A DNA stretch of 64,000 nucleotides from Chitinophaga barathri (GTDB lineage: Bacteria; Bacteroidota; Bacteroidia; Chitinophagales; Chitinophagaceae), in assembly GCF_003807585.1 (NCBI RefSeq), contig NZ_RMBX01000006.1:248001-312000 (forward strand), read 5' to 3'. The notes below the pieces were generated by a model that saw nothing but the letters and a program-made list of their open reading frames with translations, was not told where the DNA came from and ran no database searches. How positions within the stretch are numbered: the stretch's first letter is position 1; each line of letters starts with the position of its first letter. Below, in pieces: positions 1 through 8,269 of the stretch. A program made the position numbers and the translations under genes.

Positions 1-695
1 TTCCGCAGTACGTGGAAGACGGCGTGGCAGACCTCGGTATCGTAGGTGAAAACGTAGTGCTGGAAAAGAACCGGCCCCTGCGCACCATCGAAAAACTGGG
101 TTTTGGCAAATGCCGTTTGGCCATGGCCGTGCCTAAAGCGATGCAGTACAACTCCATCCGCGACCTCCAGGGCCAGCGCATCGCCACCAGCTATCCCGTG
201 ATCGTAAACGAATTCCTGAAAAAGCTGGACATCCAGGCGGAAATACACGAGATCAGCGGCTCCGTGGAAATTGCCCCCGGCATTGGCCTCGCGGACGCTA
301 TCTGCGACCTGGTGAGCAGCGGTTCCACCCTGTTCATGAACGGGCTGAAGGAAGTGGAAACCGTACTCCGCTCCGAAGCCGTACTGGTGTCCAACGACAA
401 GCTGAGCCCCGAACAGCAGCAGTTGCTGGCCAAACTCCTCTTCCGCATCCAGGCGGTGAAAAAGGCCAAAAACAACAAATATGTACTGCTGAACGCGCCG
501 AACGACAAGCTGCCGGAGATCATCGGGCTGCTGCCGGGCATGAAAAGCCCCACCGTACTGCCTCTCGCGGAAGAAGGCTGGAGCTCCGTGCATTCCGTGC
601 TGAATGAAAACGATTTCTGGGATATCATCGAAAGCCTGAAAGCTGCCGGTGCGCAAGGCATCCTGGTAGTGCCGATCGAGAAAATGGTTGTTTAA
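1..695 (+). CDS. hisG: ATP phosphoribosyltransferase, C-terminal part (HisG)
   Basis: This is the first enzyme of histidine synthesis, which condenses ATP with PRPP. The frame is open from the window edge (first full codon at base 3), so the N-terminus is missing; the GTG at 12 is an internal Val codon. The visible part holds the 'DLGIVGENV' segment, the PRPP-binding stretch 'ISGSVEIAPGIGLADAICD' and a C-terminal ACT-like regulatory domain (about the last 75 residues, ending 'GILVVPIEKMVV'). That makes it the long, histidine-inhibited form that needs no HisZ. It is followed after 11 nt by hisD and is the first visible gene of the his-trp-his series. Identification is secure; only the start is unknown. 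Confidence 0.95.
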   Translation, partial: PQYVEDGVADLGIVGENVVLEKNRPLRTIEKLGFGKCRLAMAVPKAMQYNSIRDLQGQRIATSYPVIVNEFLKKLDIQAEIHEISGSVEIAPGIGLADAICDLVSSGSTLFMNGLKEVETVLRSEAVLVSNDKLSPEQQQLLAKLLFRIQAVKKAKNNKYVLLNAPNDKLPEIIGLLPGMKSPTVLPLAEEGWSSVHSVLNENDFWDIIESLKAAGAQGILVVPIEKMVV

Positions 696-706
696 AACAA
701 AGAACT

Positions 707-1987
707 ATGCAAGTTATCCGTTACCCGGAGAAAAATACATGGGAGGAGCTGCTGAAACGCCCCGCCTTTGACACCCGTGAGCTGGAGGCCACTGTTTCCG
801 CCATTCTCGGTGATGTAAAGGAAAACGGTGATGATGCCCTCCGCCGCTATACCGCACAGTTTGACAAAGTGAGCCTGGACGAGATCTTCGTAACGGCGGA
901 AGAATTTGAAGCAGCGGACGCCGCGCTGGAAGAACCTCTCAAAGACGCCATCCGCACTGCCGCAGCCAATATCGAAATGTTTCACCGCGCGCAGGTGGAA
1001 TCTGTAACCATGCTGGAAACCATGCCCGGCGTACAATGCTGGCGCAAACCGGTAGGTATCGAAAAAGTAGGTTTATATATTCCCGGCGGCACCGCCCCGC
1101 TGTTCTCCACCATCCTGATGCTGGCCATTCCCGCCAGGCTGGCCGGCTGCAGCGAGATAGTACTTTGCACGCCTCCCGGTAAGAACGGCGCCGTGCATCC
1201 CGCTGTACTCTGGGCTGCCCGTTACACCGGTATTACACGGGTGTTTAAGACCGGCGGCGTACAGGCCATCGGCGCCATGGCTTACGGTACGGAAAGCGTG
1301 CCGAAGGTCTACAAGATATTCGGGCCGGGTAATCAATACGTGACCTGCGCAAAACAGCTGGTGAACAGCAATGGCGTGGCGATAGACATGCCCGCCGGAC
1401 CTTCTGAAGTAGCGGTATTTGCAGACGATACCTGTGTGCCGGCCTTTGTGGCGGCGGACCTCCTGTCTCAGGCGGAGCACGGGGCTGATAGCCAGGTGCT
1501 GCTCGTAACCACCTCAGATGCAGTGATCGCGGCTGTGGAAAAAGAAGTGGCAGCACAGCTGGCGCTGCTTCCCCGGAAAGAATTTGCCGCCAAAGCGCTG
1601 GACAACAGCAAGCTGGTGCTGGTAAAAGACCGCGATGAAGCCATGGACATGCTCAACGCCTACGCGCCCGAGCACCTTATCATGGCTTGTGAAAACGATG
1701 AAATACTGGCCACCCGCGTGATCAACGCCGGTTCCGTTTTCCTCGGCAATTATTCCCCGGAAAGCGCGGGCGATTACGCATCCGGTACCAATCACACCCT
1801 GCCCACCAACGGCTACGCCACAGCATACAGCGGTGTGAGCGTGGACAGTTTTGTGAAAAAGATCACCTTCCAGCGGCTCAGCCGCGAAGGCCTGCGGGCG
1901 CTGGCCCCCGCCATCGAAGCCATGGCTTCCGCGGAAGGCCTGGAAGCGCACAGGAACGCAGTTTCAATCAGAATAAAAAACATGTAG
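707..1987 (+). CDS. hisD: Histidinol dehydrogenase (HisD)
   Basis: This zinc- and NAD-dependent enzyme carries out the last two oxidations from L-histidinol to L-histidine. The 426-residue length is normal. Family signatures are visible: 'PAGPSEVAVFADD', 'LLSQAEHGADSQ' with the Gln/His zinc ligands, 'YAPEHLI' with the Glu-His catalytic pair, and 'GDYASGTNHTLPT' near the C-terminus. The ATG at 707 follows hisG by 11 nt, and hisC starts 4 nt after the stop, so cotranscription is likely. Nothing is unusual about the protein. Confidence 0.97.
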   Translation: MQVIRYPEKNTWEELLKRPAFDTRELEATVSAILGDVKENGDDALRRYTAQFDKVSLDEIFVTAEEFEAADAALEEPLKDAIRTAAANIEMFHRAQVESVTMLETMPGVQCWRKPVGIEKVGLYIPGGTAPLFSTILMLAIPARLAGCSEIVLCTPPGKNGAVHPAVLWAARYTGITRVFKTGGVQAIGAMAYGTESVPKVYKIFGPGNQYVTCAKQLVNSNGVAIDMPAGPSEVAVFADDTCVPAFVAADLLSQAEHGADSQVLLVTTSDAVIAAVEKEVAAQLALLPRKEFAAKALDNSKLVLVKDRDEAMDMLNAYAPEHLIMACENDEILATRVINAGSVFLGNYSPESAGDYASGTNHTLPTNGYATAYSGVSVDSFVKKITFQRLSREGLRALAPAIEAMASAEGLEAHRNAVSIRIKNM

Positions 1988-1991
1988 ACAT

Positions 1992-3044
1992 ATGTTCGAC
2001 CTGGAAAGTATTTTAAGGGACAATATCAAAAGACTGGTGCCTTATTCATCCGCCCGCGATGAGTTCAAAGGCGAAGCCTCCGTATACCTGGATGCCAACG
2101 AAAACAGCTTCGGCTCCCCGCTTCCCGCCGCATATCATCGTTACCCCGATCCCCTGCAATGGAAGGTGAAATATCGTCTTGCGGAGATCAAAGGGGTGCC
2201 GCCGCAGAATATTTTTCTCGGCAACGGCAGCGACGAAGCCATCGATATCCTTTACCGCGCCTTCTGCCGCCCGGGCGTGGATAATGTTGTACTGTGCCCA
2301 CCCACCTACGGCATGTACGAAGTAAGCGCAAACATTAATGATGTGACCATTCGCAAAGCCTCTCTCACCCCGGATTTTCAGCTGGACCTGGAGGCGATAG
2401 AAAGCGCGATAGACGAAAACACAAAACTTATCTTCATCTGTTCGCCGAACAACCCCACCGCAAACGCCATCAACCGCGAAGACATCGAAATGGTGCTGAA
2501 CAACTTCGACGGCATCGTGGTGGTAGACGAAGCATATATTAATTTCTCCCGCCAGAAGTCCCTCATCCGGGAACTTACGGAGTACCCGAACCTGGTGATC
2601 CTGCAAACGCTTTCCAAAGCCTGGGGCCTCGCCGCTCTGCGCGTAGGGATGGCTTTTGCCAGCGAAGACATTATCAACGTGTTCAACAAGATCAAGCCGC
2701 CATACAATATCAACCAGGCTTCCCAGGAACTGGCTTTGCAGGCGCTGGACAACATTGAGCAGGTGAACGGCTGGATCAAAGAAACCGTGGAAGAACGCAA
2801 CAAACTCCAGGCCGCGCTCACGGCGCTGCCCATCGTGGAGCTGGTATACCCCAGCGATGCGAACTTTTTGCTGGTAAAAACCGTTGATGCCAAAGGCATC
2901 TACAACAAGCTGGTAGAGCAGGGCATTATCGTGCGGGACCGTTCCAAAGTGGAGCTTTGCGCAGGCTGCCTCCGCATCACCATCGGTACGCCGGAAGAGA
3001 ATATCACATTGCTCAATACTTTAAAATCCATTCCAGCTATATGA
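1992..3044 (+). CDS. hisC: Histidinol-phosphate aminotransferase (HisC)
   Basis: This PLP enzyme of fold type I transfers the amino group from glutamate to imidazole-acetol phosphate. At 350 residues it has the family length. Visible landmarks are 'LDANENSFGSP' at the N-terminus, 'GNGSDEAIDIL', 'SPNNPTANAI', 'VVVDEAYINF' and the Schiff-base lysine in 'QTLSKAWGLAALRVG'. It starts 4 nt after hisD. A 76-nt gap before hisB contains a hairpin-forming element described separately. HisC-type enzymes can also act on aromatic amino acids, but the operon context supports histidine synthesis. Confidence 0.97.
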   Translation: MFDLESILRDNIKRLVPYSSARDEFKGEASVYLDANENSFGSPLPAAYHRYPDPLQWKVKYRLAEIKGVPPQNIFLGNGSDEAIDILYRAFCRPGVDNVVLCPPTYGMYEVSANINDVTIRKASLTPDFQLDLEAIESAIDENTKLIFICSPNNPTANAINREDIEMVLNNFDGIVVVDEAYINFSRQKSLIRELTEYPNLVILQTLSKAWGLAALRVGMAFASEDIINVFNKIKPPYNINQASQELALQALDNIEQVNGWIKETVEERNKLQAALTALPIVELVYPSDANFLLVKTVDAKGIYNKLVEQGIIVRDRSKVELCAGCLRITIGTPEENITLLNTLKSIPAI

Positions 3045-3072
3045 AACCGAGCATAATTAATTTACATCGGGA

Positions 3073-3125
3073 GGATGAACTGCGAGGTTCCATCCGGCCT
3101 ATAAAAAACAACTTGAACGGATGAA
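3073..3125 (+). promoter_or_regulatory. Hairpin element at the hisB start, shared with 43995-44040
   Basis: In the hisC-hisB gap, GGATGAAC (3073-3080) can pair with GTTCCATCC (3087-3095, one bulged C) around a 6-nt loop. The same TTCCATCCG (3088-3096) can instead pair with CGGATGAA (3118-3125), which contains the hisB start codon. The 16 nt at 3081-3096 and the AACGGATGAA 35 nt further on recur almost identically at 43995-44040. The mutually exclusive pairings suggest control of hisB translation or a mobile repeat; function is inferred only. Confidence 0.4.
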
Positions 3126-4254
3126 ACGGGTACTATTCATAGACCGCGACGGCACCATGATCCGCGAAGTGCCGCCCACTTACCAGATAGACAGCCTTGA
3201 AAAGGTGGAGTTTTACCCAAAGGTTTTTACCTACCTCGGGAAGATCGCCGCTGAGCTGGATTACGAGCTGGTATTGGTAAGCAACCAGGATGGCATGGGC
3301 ACGGCTTCTTTCCCGGAAGACACCTTTCACCCGGCGCATAACCACATCATCCGCGCTTTTGCGAACGAAGGCATCGTGTTTGCCCGCGAACATATCGACC
3401 CTACTTTGCCTGCAGACAATGCGCCCACCCGCAAACCCGGCATCGGTATGCTGAAACAGTACTTTACCCCGGAATACGACCTGGTCAACTCCTTTGTGAT
3501 CGGCGACCGTATCACGGACGTGAAGCTGGCCCAGAACCTGGGCGCCAGGGCCATCTGGCTGAACGAAGGCACCGGCCTGGGCGCCGCTGAAGTAAGGGGA
3601 GACGAAAGCCTGAAAGACGTGATCGCACTGGAAACGACCGACTGGGCAAAGATCTACGAATTCCTTAAAATAGGTCTGCGCAAGGTAAGCCATACCCGTA
3701 CCACCAAGGAAACAGACATTCACATCGAACTGAACCTGGACGGCAAAGGCCAGGCGGATATCCACACCGGGCTTGCTTTTTTTGACCATATGCTGGACCA
3801 GATCGCCCGCCACGGCAGCATAGACCTGACTATCCGCGCCAAAGGCGACCTGCATATAGACGAGCACCATACCATCGAAGACACCGGTATTGCGCTGGGA
3901 GAAGCCTTTGCAATGGGCCTTGCGGACAAAAAGGGCATGGAACGCTACGGCTTCTGCCTGCCTATGGACGACTGCCTGGCCCAGGCGGCTATCGACTTTG
4001 GCGGCCGGAACTGGATCGTATGGGATGCGGAATTCAAACGGGAGAAGGTAGGGGATATGCCCACGGAGATGTTCTTCCATTTCTTCAAATCCTTCTCGGA
4101 CGCCGCTAAATGTAACCTGAATATCAAGGCGGAAGGGGAGAATGAACATCACAAGATAGAAGCGATCTTCAAGGCTTTCGCCAAGGCGATCAAGATGGCC
4201 GTGAAGCGGAACCCGGACAATATGCAGCTTCCCAGCACCAAAGGCGTACTGTAA
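3121..4254 (+). CDS. hisB: Bifunctional histidinol-phosphatase / imidazoleglycerol-phosphate dehydratase (HisB)
   Basis: The protein has two domains. Residues 1 to about 165 form a HAD-type histidinol-phosphate phosphatase with the nucleophile motif 'DRDGT', and residues about 185 to 377 form IGP dehydratase with '[16 protein letters not shown]' and a second '[14 protein letters not shown]' metal-binding segment. The reactions are steps 7 and 9 of histidine synthesis. The 377-residue length fits the fused enterobacterial-type HisB. In the HAD domain the loop that carries the Cys/His zinc ligands in the E. coli enzyme reads '[16 protein letters not shown]' here and has no cysteine. The start codon lies inside a possible hairpin. 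Confidence 0.96.
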   Translation: MKRVLFIDRDGTMIREVPPTYQIDSLEKVEFYPKVFTYLGKIAAELDYELVLVSNQDGMGTASFPEDTFHPAHNHIIRAFANEGIVFAREHIDPTLPADNAPTRKPGIGMLKQYFTPEYDLVNSFVIGDRITDVKLAQNLGARAIWLNEGTGLGAAEVRGDESLKDVIALETTDWAKIYEFLKIGLRKVSHTRTTKETDIHIELNLDGKGQADIHTGLAFFDHMLDQIARHGSIDLTIRAKGDLHIDEHHTIEDTGIALGEAFAMGLADKKGMERYGFCLPMDDCLAQAAIDFGGRNWIVWDAEFKREKVGDMPTEMFFHFFKSFSDAAKCNLNIKAEGENEHHKIEAIFKAFAKAIKMAVKRNPDNMQLPSTKGVL

Positions 4255-4270
4255 GATGGATAAAATAAAA

Positions 4271-4302
4271 TTTGCATTTTCGGATAAAACCCTGCATATT
4301 TG
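4271..4302 (+). promoter_or_regulatory. Candidate internal promoter of the trp block
   Basis: TTTG (4271-4274), 20 nt, then CATATTTG (4295-4302) matches the Bacteroidota sigma-70 pattern TTTG-N(about 20)-TAnnTTTG with one mismatch. Transcription would begin near 4308, just ahead of the leader peptide at 4311, which is where an attenuator-controlled transcript should start. No terminator is seen between hisB and this site, so read-through from the his genes is also possible. Confidence 0.5.
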
Positions 4303-4310
4303 CCCTCATA

Positions 4311-4370
4311 ATGCAAATGAACAACACATACAAACTTTGGTGGCACGCAGGCAATTTCTCCGCTGTGTAG
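4311..4370 (+). CDS. trpL: trp operon leader peptide with tandem Trp codons
   Basis: This short reading frame encodes MQMNNTYKLWWHAGNFSAV. The two adjacent tryptophan codons are at 4338-4343 and the stop is at 4368-4370; a second ATG at 4317 is an alternative start. The Trp codons lie at the left edge of the first hairpin (4341-4346 with 4373-4378), and the end of the frame overlaps the antiterminator strand. This is the arrangement known for leader-peptide attenuators such as E. coli trpL. A ribosome stalled at 4338-4343 would block the first hairpin and leave 4360-4369 free to pair downstream. The leader was read directly from the sequence; the mechanism is inferred from the geometry. Confidence 0.85.
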   Translation: MQMNNTYKLWWHAGNFSAV

Positions 4371-4423
4371 CAGTGCCATGTTTGTATTGAACATACTAAA
4401 AGAAGGCTCGCTGTACACAGCGG
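4360..4423 (+). promoter_or_regulatory. trp attenuator: antiterminator stem
   Basis: CCGCTGTGTA (4360-4369) is perfectly complementary over 10 bp to TACACAGCGG (4414-4423). This pairing excludes the terminator stem, which uses 4418-4431. It also competes with the upstream hairpin TGGCAC (4341-4346)/GTGCCA (4373-4378), which encloses the 4360-4369 strand. The three exclusive pairings give the standard 1:2, 2:3, 3:4 attenuator layout. Confidence 0.8.
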
Positions 4424-4436
4424 GCCTTCTTCGTTT
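4400..4436 (+). terminator. trp attenuator: intrinsic terminator
   Basis: A 14-bp stem forms between 4400-4413 and 4418-4431 with the 4-nt loop TACA and a single G-U pair. It is followed by CGTTTT. It lies 45 nt upstream of trpE. It should form when the leader peptide is fully translated, that is, when charged tRNA-Trp is plentiful. Confidence 0.85.
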
Positions 4437-4481
4437 TCAGCCGGTACCGTACCGGGATAGAACAAAAGTCAAACGGTATAT

Positions 4482-5891
4482 ATGAAGTTAATTCAGGTAA
4501 AAACAAAGTCCAAAAAGATGCTTGCTGACGTGTTCACCCCCGTCAGCATCTACCTCCGCATCCGCGACAAATTCCCGGGCTCCATCCTCCTGGAAAGCAC
4601 GGATTCCAACGCCAGCGAAAACAGTTGGTCCTTTATCGGGATCAAGCCCATCGCCGGTATTGAAGTGACCTCCACGGACATCTTTGAGTTCAAATACCCC
4701 GGCCAGCCCGTAGAGCACAAGCAGCTCGCCGGCAAAGCCGCCGTGCTCAAAGAAATGGACGCTTTCCTGAAAAGTTTCGTGTTCACCGAAAAATCCCCCA
4801 TTCCTTTCGGCGAAGGCCTCTACGGCTACAGTACCTACGATTCCGTGCAGTTCTTCGAAAAGATCAGCTTCAAAAAACGCCCGGCCGCGGGGAACACCAT
4901 CCCCCTGATGCGTTACCGTTTTTACCAGTACGTGATCGCCATCAACCACTTCAAGGATGACATGTACCTCATCGAAAACCAGGTGGATGGCCAGGAAAGT
5001 GAATTCGAGTTCGTGGAATCCCTCATCCGCAACAAGGATTTTCCGATGTACTCCTTTACCGGTAAAGGAGAAGAACAAACCAATATGACGGACGATGAAT
5101 ACATGCAGATGGTGGAAAAAGGCAAACAGCACTGTTTCCGTGGCGATGTATTCCAGATCGTACTGTCCCGCTCTTTCCACAGGGAGTTCAACGGCGATGA
5201 GTTCAACGTTTACCGCGCCCTCCGCTCCATCAATCCATCCCCTTATCTCTTTTATTTCGATTACGGCGATTACAAACTGATGGGCTCATCGCCTGAAGCG
5301 CAGCTTATCATCAAAGACCGTAAAGCCGTGATACACCCTATCGCGGGCACTTTCAAGCGCACCGGCAACGACGAGCAGGACAAACTCCTGGCCGACCAGC
5401 TGCTGGAAGACCCGAAAGAAAACGCGGAGCATGTGATGCTGGTGGATCTTGCGCGCAACGACCTGAGCCGTTACGCCAAAGACGTGGAAGTGGAAACTTA
5501 CCGCCAGATCAAATATTACTCCCACGTGATCCACCTCGTAAGCGAAGTGACCGGCCAGCTGGAACCGAACAGCAGTCCGTTTGATATACTGGCGGCCACT
5601 TTTCCGGCAGGCACTCTGTCCGGCGCGCCCAAATACAAAGCGATGGAACTGATCGATTCCTACGAGCCTACCGCCCGTGGATTCTACGGCGGCTGTGTGG
5701 GGTTTGTGGGTTTCAACGGTGACTTCAACCACGCAATTATGATCCGCTCCATCCTCAGTAAAAACAATACGCTGTATTACCAGGCAGGCGCGGGCGTGGT
5801 AGCGAAATCCGTTGCCAGCTCGGAATTACAGGAAGTGAACAATAAACTCAATGCATTAAAACAGGCCATTATCCTGGCGCAAAATATCTAG
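4482..5891 (+). CDS. trpE: Anthranilate synthase component I (TrpE)
   Basis: This subunit converts chorismate plus ammonia to anthranilate, the committed step of tryptophan synthesis. The 469-residue length is normal. The N-terminal 'LLES' motif of the tryptophan feedback site is present ('ILLESTDSNASENSW'), as are the chorismate-binding signatures 'DLARNDLSRYA' and 'TFPAGTLSGAPKYKAMELID'. It follows the trp attenuator, and its stop is 1 nt before the trpG start, which suggests translational coupling to the glutaminase subunit. PabB is a possible confusion, but the LLES motif and the trp operon context argue for TrpE. Confidence 0.97.
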   Translation: MKLIQVKTKSKKMLADVFTPVSIYLRIRDKFPGSILLESTDSNASENSWSFIGIKPIAGIEVTSTDIFEFKYPGQPVEHKQLAGKAAVLKEMDAFLKSFVFTEKSPIPFGEGLYGYSTYDSVQFFEKISFKKRPAAGNTIPLMRYRFYQYVIAINHFKDDMYLIENQVDGQESEFEFVESLIRNKDFPMYSFTGKGEEQTNMTDDEYMQMVEKGKQHCFRGDVFQIVLSRSFHREFNGDEFNVYRALRSINPSPYLFYFDYGDYKLMGSSPEAQLIIKDRKAVIHPIAGTFKRTGNDEQDKLLADQLLEDPKENAEHVMLVDLARNDLSRYAKDVEVETYRQIKYYSHVIHLVSEVTGQLEPNSSPFDILAATFPAGTLSGAPKYKAMELIDSYEPTARGFYGGCVGFVGFNGDFNHAIMIRSILSKNNTLYYQAGAGVVAKSVASSELQEVNNKLNALKQAIILAQNI

Positions 5892-5892
5892 T

Positions 5893-6462
5893 ATGAACAT
5901 CCTGGTATTTGATAATTACGATTCGTTCACCTACAACCTCGTGCACCTCGTCGAGAAGATCATCGGCGGAAAAGTGACCGTGGTAAGGAATGACGAGATC
6001 AAACTGGAAGATGTGGATCAATACGACCGGATCATTCTTTCCCCCGGCCCCGGTATACCCGAGGAAGCAGGCCTGCTGCTCCCCCTGATCAAACAATACG
6101 CCCCCACCAAACCGATATTCGGTGTATGTCTTGGCCAGCAGGCCATCGGAGAGGCCTTTGGTGCCAAACTTACCAATCTCACCGATGTGTATCATGGCGT
6201 AGCCACTCCCGTAAACATCATCTCCCGCAGCGGCCGGCTGTTCAGCAACCTGCCCGATGAGCTGGAAGTAGGCCGTTACCACTCCTGGGTGGTGGACGAG
6301 TCCACGCTGCCCGCGGAGCTGGAGATCACCGCCCGTGACGGGCATGGTTACATCATGGCATTGCAGCACCGTAAATACGACGTCTGCGGCGTGCAGTTCC
6401 ACCCGGAAAGCGTGCTCACGCCACAGGGAGAACAAATCCTGCGCAACTGGTTAGGGCTGTAA
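5893..6462 (+). CDS. trpG: Anthranilate synthase glutaminase subunit (TrpG)
   Basis: This class I glutamine amidotransferase supplies ammonia to TrpE. It has 189 residues. The nucleophile elbow 'GVCLGQQAIGEAFG' and the His/Glu of the triad in 'VQFHPESVLTPQG' are visible, and the N-terminus 'ILVFDNYDSFTYNLVH' is typical. It is a free-standing subunit, not fused to TrpD, and starts 1 nt after trpE. It may also serve PabB in folate synthesis, as in many bacteria, but nothing in the window tests that. Confidence 0.96.
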   Translation: MNILVFDNYDSFTYNLVHLVEKIIGGKVTVVRNDEIKLEDVDQYDRIILSPGPGIPEEAGLLLPLIKQYAPTKPIFGVCLGQQAIGEAFGAKLTNLTDVYHGVATPVNIISRSGRLFSNLPDELEVGRYHSWVVDESTLPAELEITARDGHGYIMALQHRKYDVCGVQFHPESVLTPQGEQILRNWLGL

Positions 6463-6480
6463 AACAATAAACAAAGCACA

Positions 6481-7470
6481 ATGAAAAAGATACTCAACTA
6501 TCTGTTCGAACATAAAACATTCAGCCGCGAAAACGCGAAGGAGATACTGACCAACATTTCCAAAGGCGTGTACAACGAAAGCGAGCTGGCCGCCTTCATG
6601 ACGGTGTTCCTCATGCGCAGCATCACCATCGAAGAGCTGCTGGGCTTCCGGGATGCGCTGCTGGAGCTTTGCGTACCGGTGAAGCTGGAAGATAACGTGC
6701 TGGATATTGTAGGCACCGGTGGTGATGGTAAAAACACCTTTAACATCTCCACGCTCAGCTGCTTCCTGGTGGCGGGCGCGGGCGGTAAGGTGGCTAAACA
6801 TGGTAACTATGGCGTGTCCTCCATCAGCGGTGCTTCCAATGTGATGGAAAACCTGGGGTATAAGTTTAAGAACGATGAAGGCAAGCTGAAACAGGAAATG
6901 GCCGAAGCCGGCATCTGTTTCCTGCACGCCCCGCTGTTTCACCCCGCGCTGAAAAACGTAGCTCCTGTACGCCGCCAGCTGGGTGTGCGCACGTTCTTTA
7001 ACATGCTTGGGCCGCTCGTAAACCCCGCGTTTGCACAGCACCAGCTGATAGGCGTATACAGCCTCGAAATGGCGCGTATCTACAACTATCTTTTCCAGCA
7101 GACGGACAAACGGTATGCTATCGTGCACAGCCTGGACGGTTATGACGAGATCTCTCTCACCGGCGATACCCGCATTATTACGAACAAAGGCGAGCAGGAC
7201 TGGACGCCCGAAGCCCTTGGCAAAAGAAAAGTACATGCGGAAGATATTTTCGGCGGCAACACCACCGAAGACGCGGCCAGGATCTTCCTCAAAGTGCTGA
7301 AAGGTGAAGGCAGCTGGGCGCAGCATTCCGTGGTAATGGCAAACGCCGCCATGGGATTGTATTGCCTCGAAAAATACCCGACTTACGATGAATGTTTCCA
7401 GGCGGCTGTAGAATCGCTGGAATCAGGCGCGGCATATAAAGTATTCCAAAAACTCATTTCCTTACAATAA
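6481..7470 (+). CDS. trpD: Anthranilate phosphoribosyltransferase (TrpD)
   Basis: This enzyme transfers phosphoribose from PRPP to anthranilate. It has 329 residues. The glycine-rich PRPP/magnesium motif 'GTGGDGKNTFNIST' and 'KHGNYGVSSISGASNVMENLG' are conserved. It lies 18 nt downstream of trpG and 7 nt upstream of trpC. No unusual feature was seen. Confidence 0.97.
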   Translation: MKKILNYLFEHKTFSRENAKEILTNISKGVYNESELAAFMTVFLMRSITIEELLGFRDALLELCVPVKLEDNVLDIVGTGGDGKNTFNISTLSCFLVAGAGGKVAKHGNYGVSSISGASNVMENLGYKFKNDEGKLKQEMAEAGICFLHAPLFHPALKNVAPVRRQLGVRTFFNMLGPLVNPAFAQHQLIGVYSLEMARIYNYLFQQTDKRYAIVHSLDGYDEISLTGDTRIITNKGEQDWTPEALGKRKVHAEDIFGGNTTEDAARIFLKVLKGEGSWAQHSVVMANAAMGLYCLEKYPTYDECFQAAVESLESGAAYKVFQKLISLQ

Positions 7471-7477
7471 TACCGTT

Positions 7478-8269
7478 ATGAAAAACATCCTGGCAGAAAT
7501 CACCGCGCACAAAGCCGTGGAAGTAGCGGAAAGACAGAAAGTACGTCCCGCGCAGGAACTGGAAAACACTTCCATGTTCAGCCGAACGCCGCTTTCGCTC
7601 CGCAGCTTCCTCAAACAACCCGGGCGCAACGGTATTATTGCGGAATTCAAACGCCAAAGTCCCTCCAAAGGCATCATCAACGATACGGCGGATGTACAGG
7701 ACGTAACCACCACCTACGCCCGCCACGGCGCATCCGGCCTGAGCATTTTAACGGACCAGAACTATTTCGGCGGCTCCATGGATGACCTGCAAATGGCACG
7801 GGCGGTGAACATCATCCCCATCCTGCGCAAAGATTTTGTGATCGGCGAATACCAGATACTGGAAGCCAAAGCCATCGGCGCGGATGTGATCCTGCTGATA
7901 GCGGAGTGCCTTACCAAAGAGGAAATAAAACACCTTGCGGAGTTTGCGCACAACCTGGGCCTGGAAGTACTGCTGGAAGTGCATACCGCTGATCAGTTGG
8001 ACAAGATCAGCCCGCACACGCATCTCATCGGTATCAATAACCGTGACCTGAAAACCTTCCAGGTGGACATTTACCGCTCCATGGAACTGCTCAAACAAAT
8101 ACCCGCTGAATACAGCAAGGTGGCCGAAAGCGGCATGGATGACCCTGCTACGATCGTGACCCTGCGCAACGCGGGATTTGACGGTTTCCTGATCGGGGAG
8201 CATTTTATGAAAGCGGAAAACCCCGGCGCCGCATTTGAATCATTCACCCAAAAACTCGCGTCGTTATGA
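7478..8269 (+). CDS. trpC: Indole-3-glycerol phosphate synthase (TrpC)
   Basis: This (beta/alpha)8-barrel enzyme closes the indole ring with loss of CO2. It has 263 residues, the single-domain form not fused to TrpF. Catalytic landmarks are 'FKRQSPSKG' (Lys), 'ILRKDF', 'EVLLEVH' and 'IGINNRDLKTF'. Its last 4 nt overlap the trpF start (ATGA), indicating translational coupling. Confidence 0.97.
   Translation: MKNILAEITAHKAVEVAERQKVRPAQELENTSMFSRTPLSLRSFLKQPGRNGIIAEFKRQSPSKGIINDTADVQDVTTTYARHGASGLSILTDQNYFGGSMDDLQMARAVNIIPILRKDFVIGEYQILEAKAIGADVILLIAECLTKEEIKHLAEFAHNLGLEVLLEVHTADQLDKISPHTHLIGINNRDLKTFQVDIYRSMELLKQIPAEYSKVAESGMDDPATIVTLRNAGFDGFLIGEHFMKAENPGAAFESFTQKLASL

Noticed and set aside
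3045-3120. Histidine leader peptide and attenuator before hisB
   Set aside because: No short frame with consecutive His codons and no T-tailed terminator is present; only the hairpin element described was kept.
3133-4152. 339-codon minus-strand frame opposite hisB
   Set aside because: hisB is unambiguous on the + strand with both domain signatures; the minus frame shows no family features.
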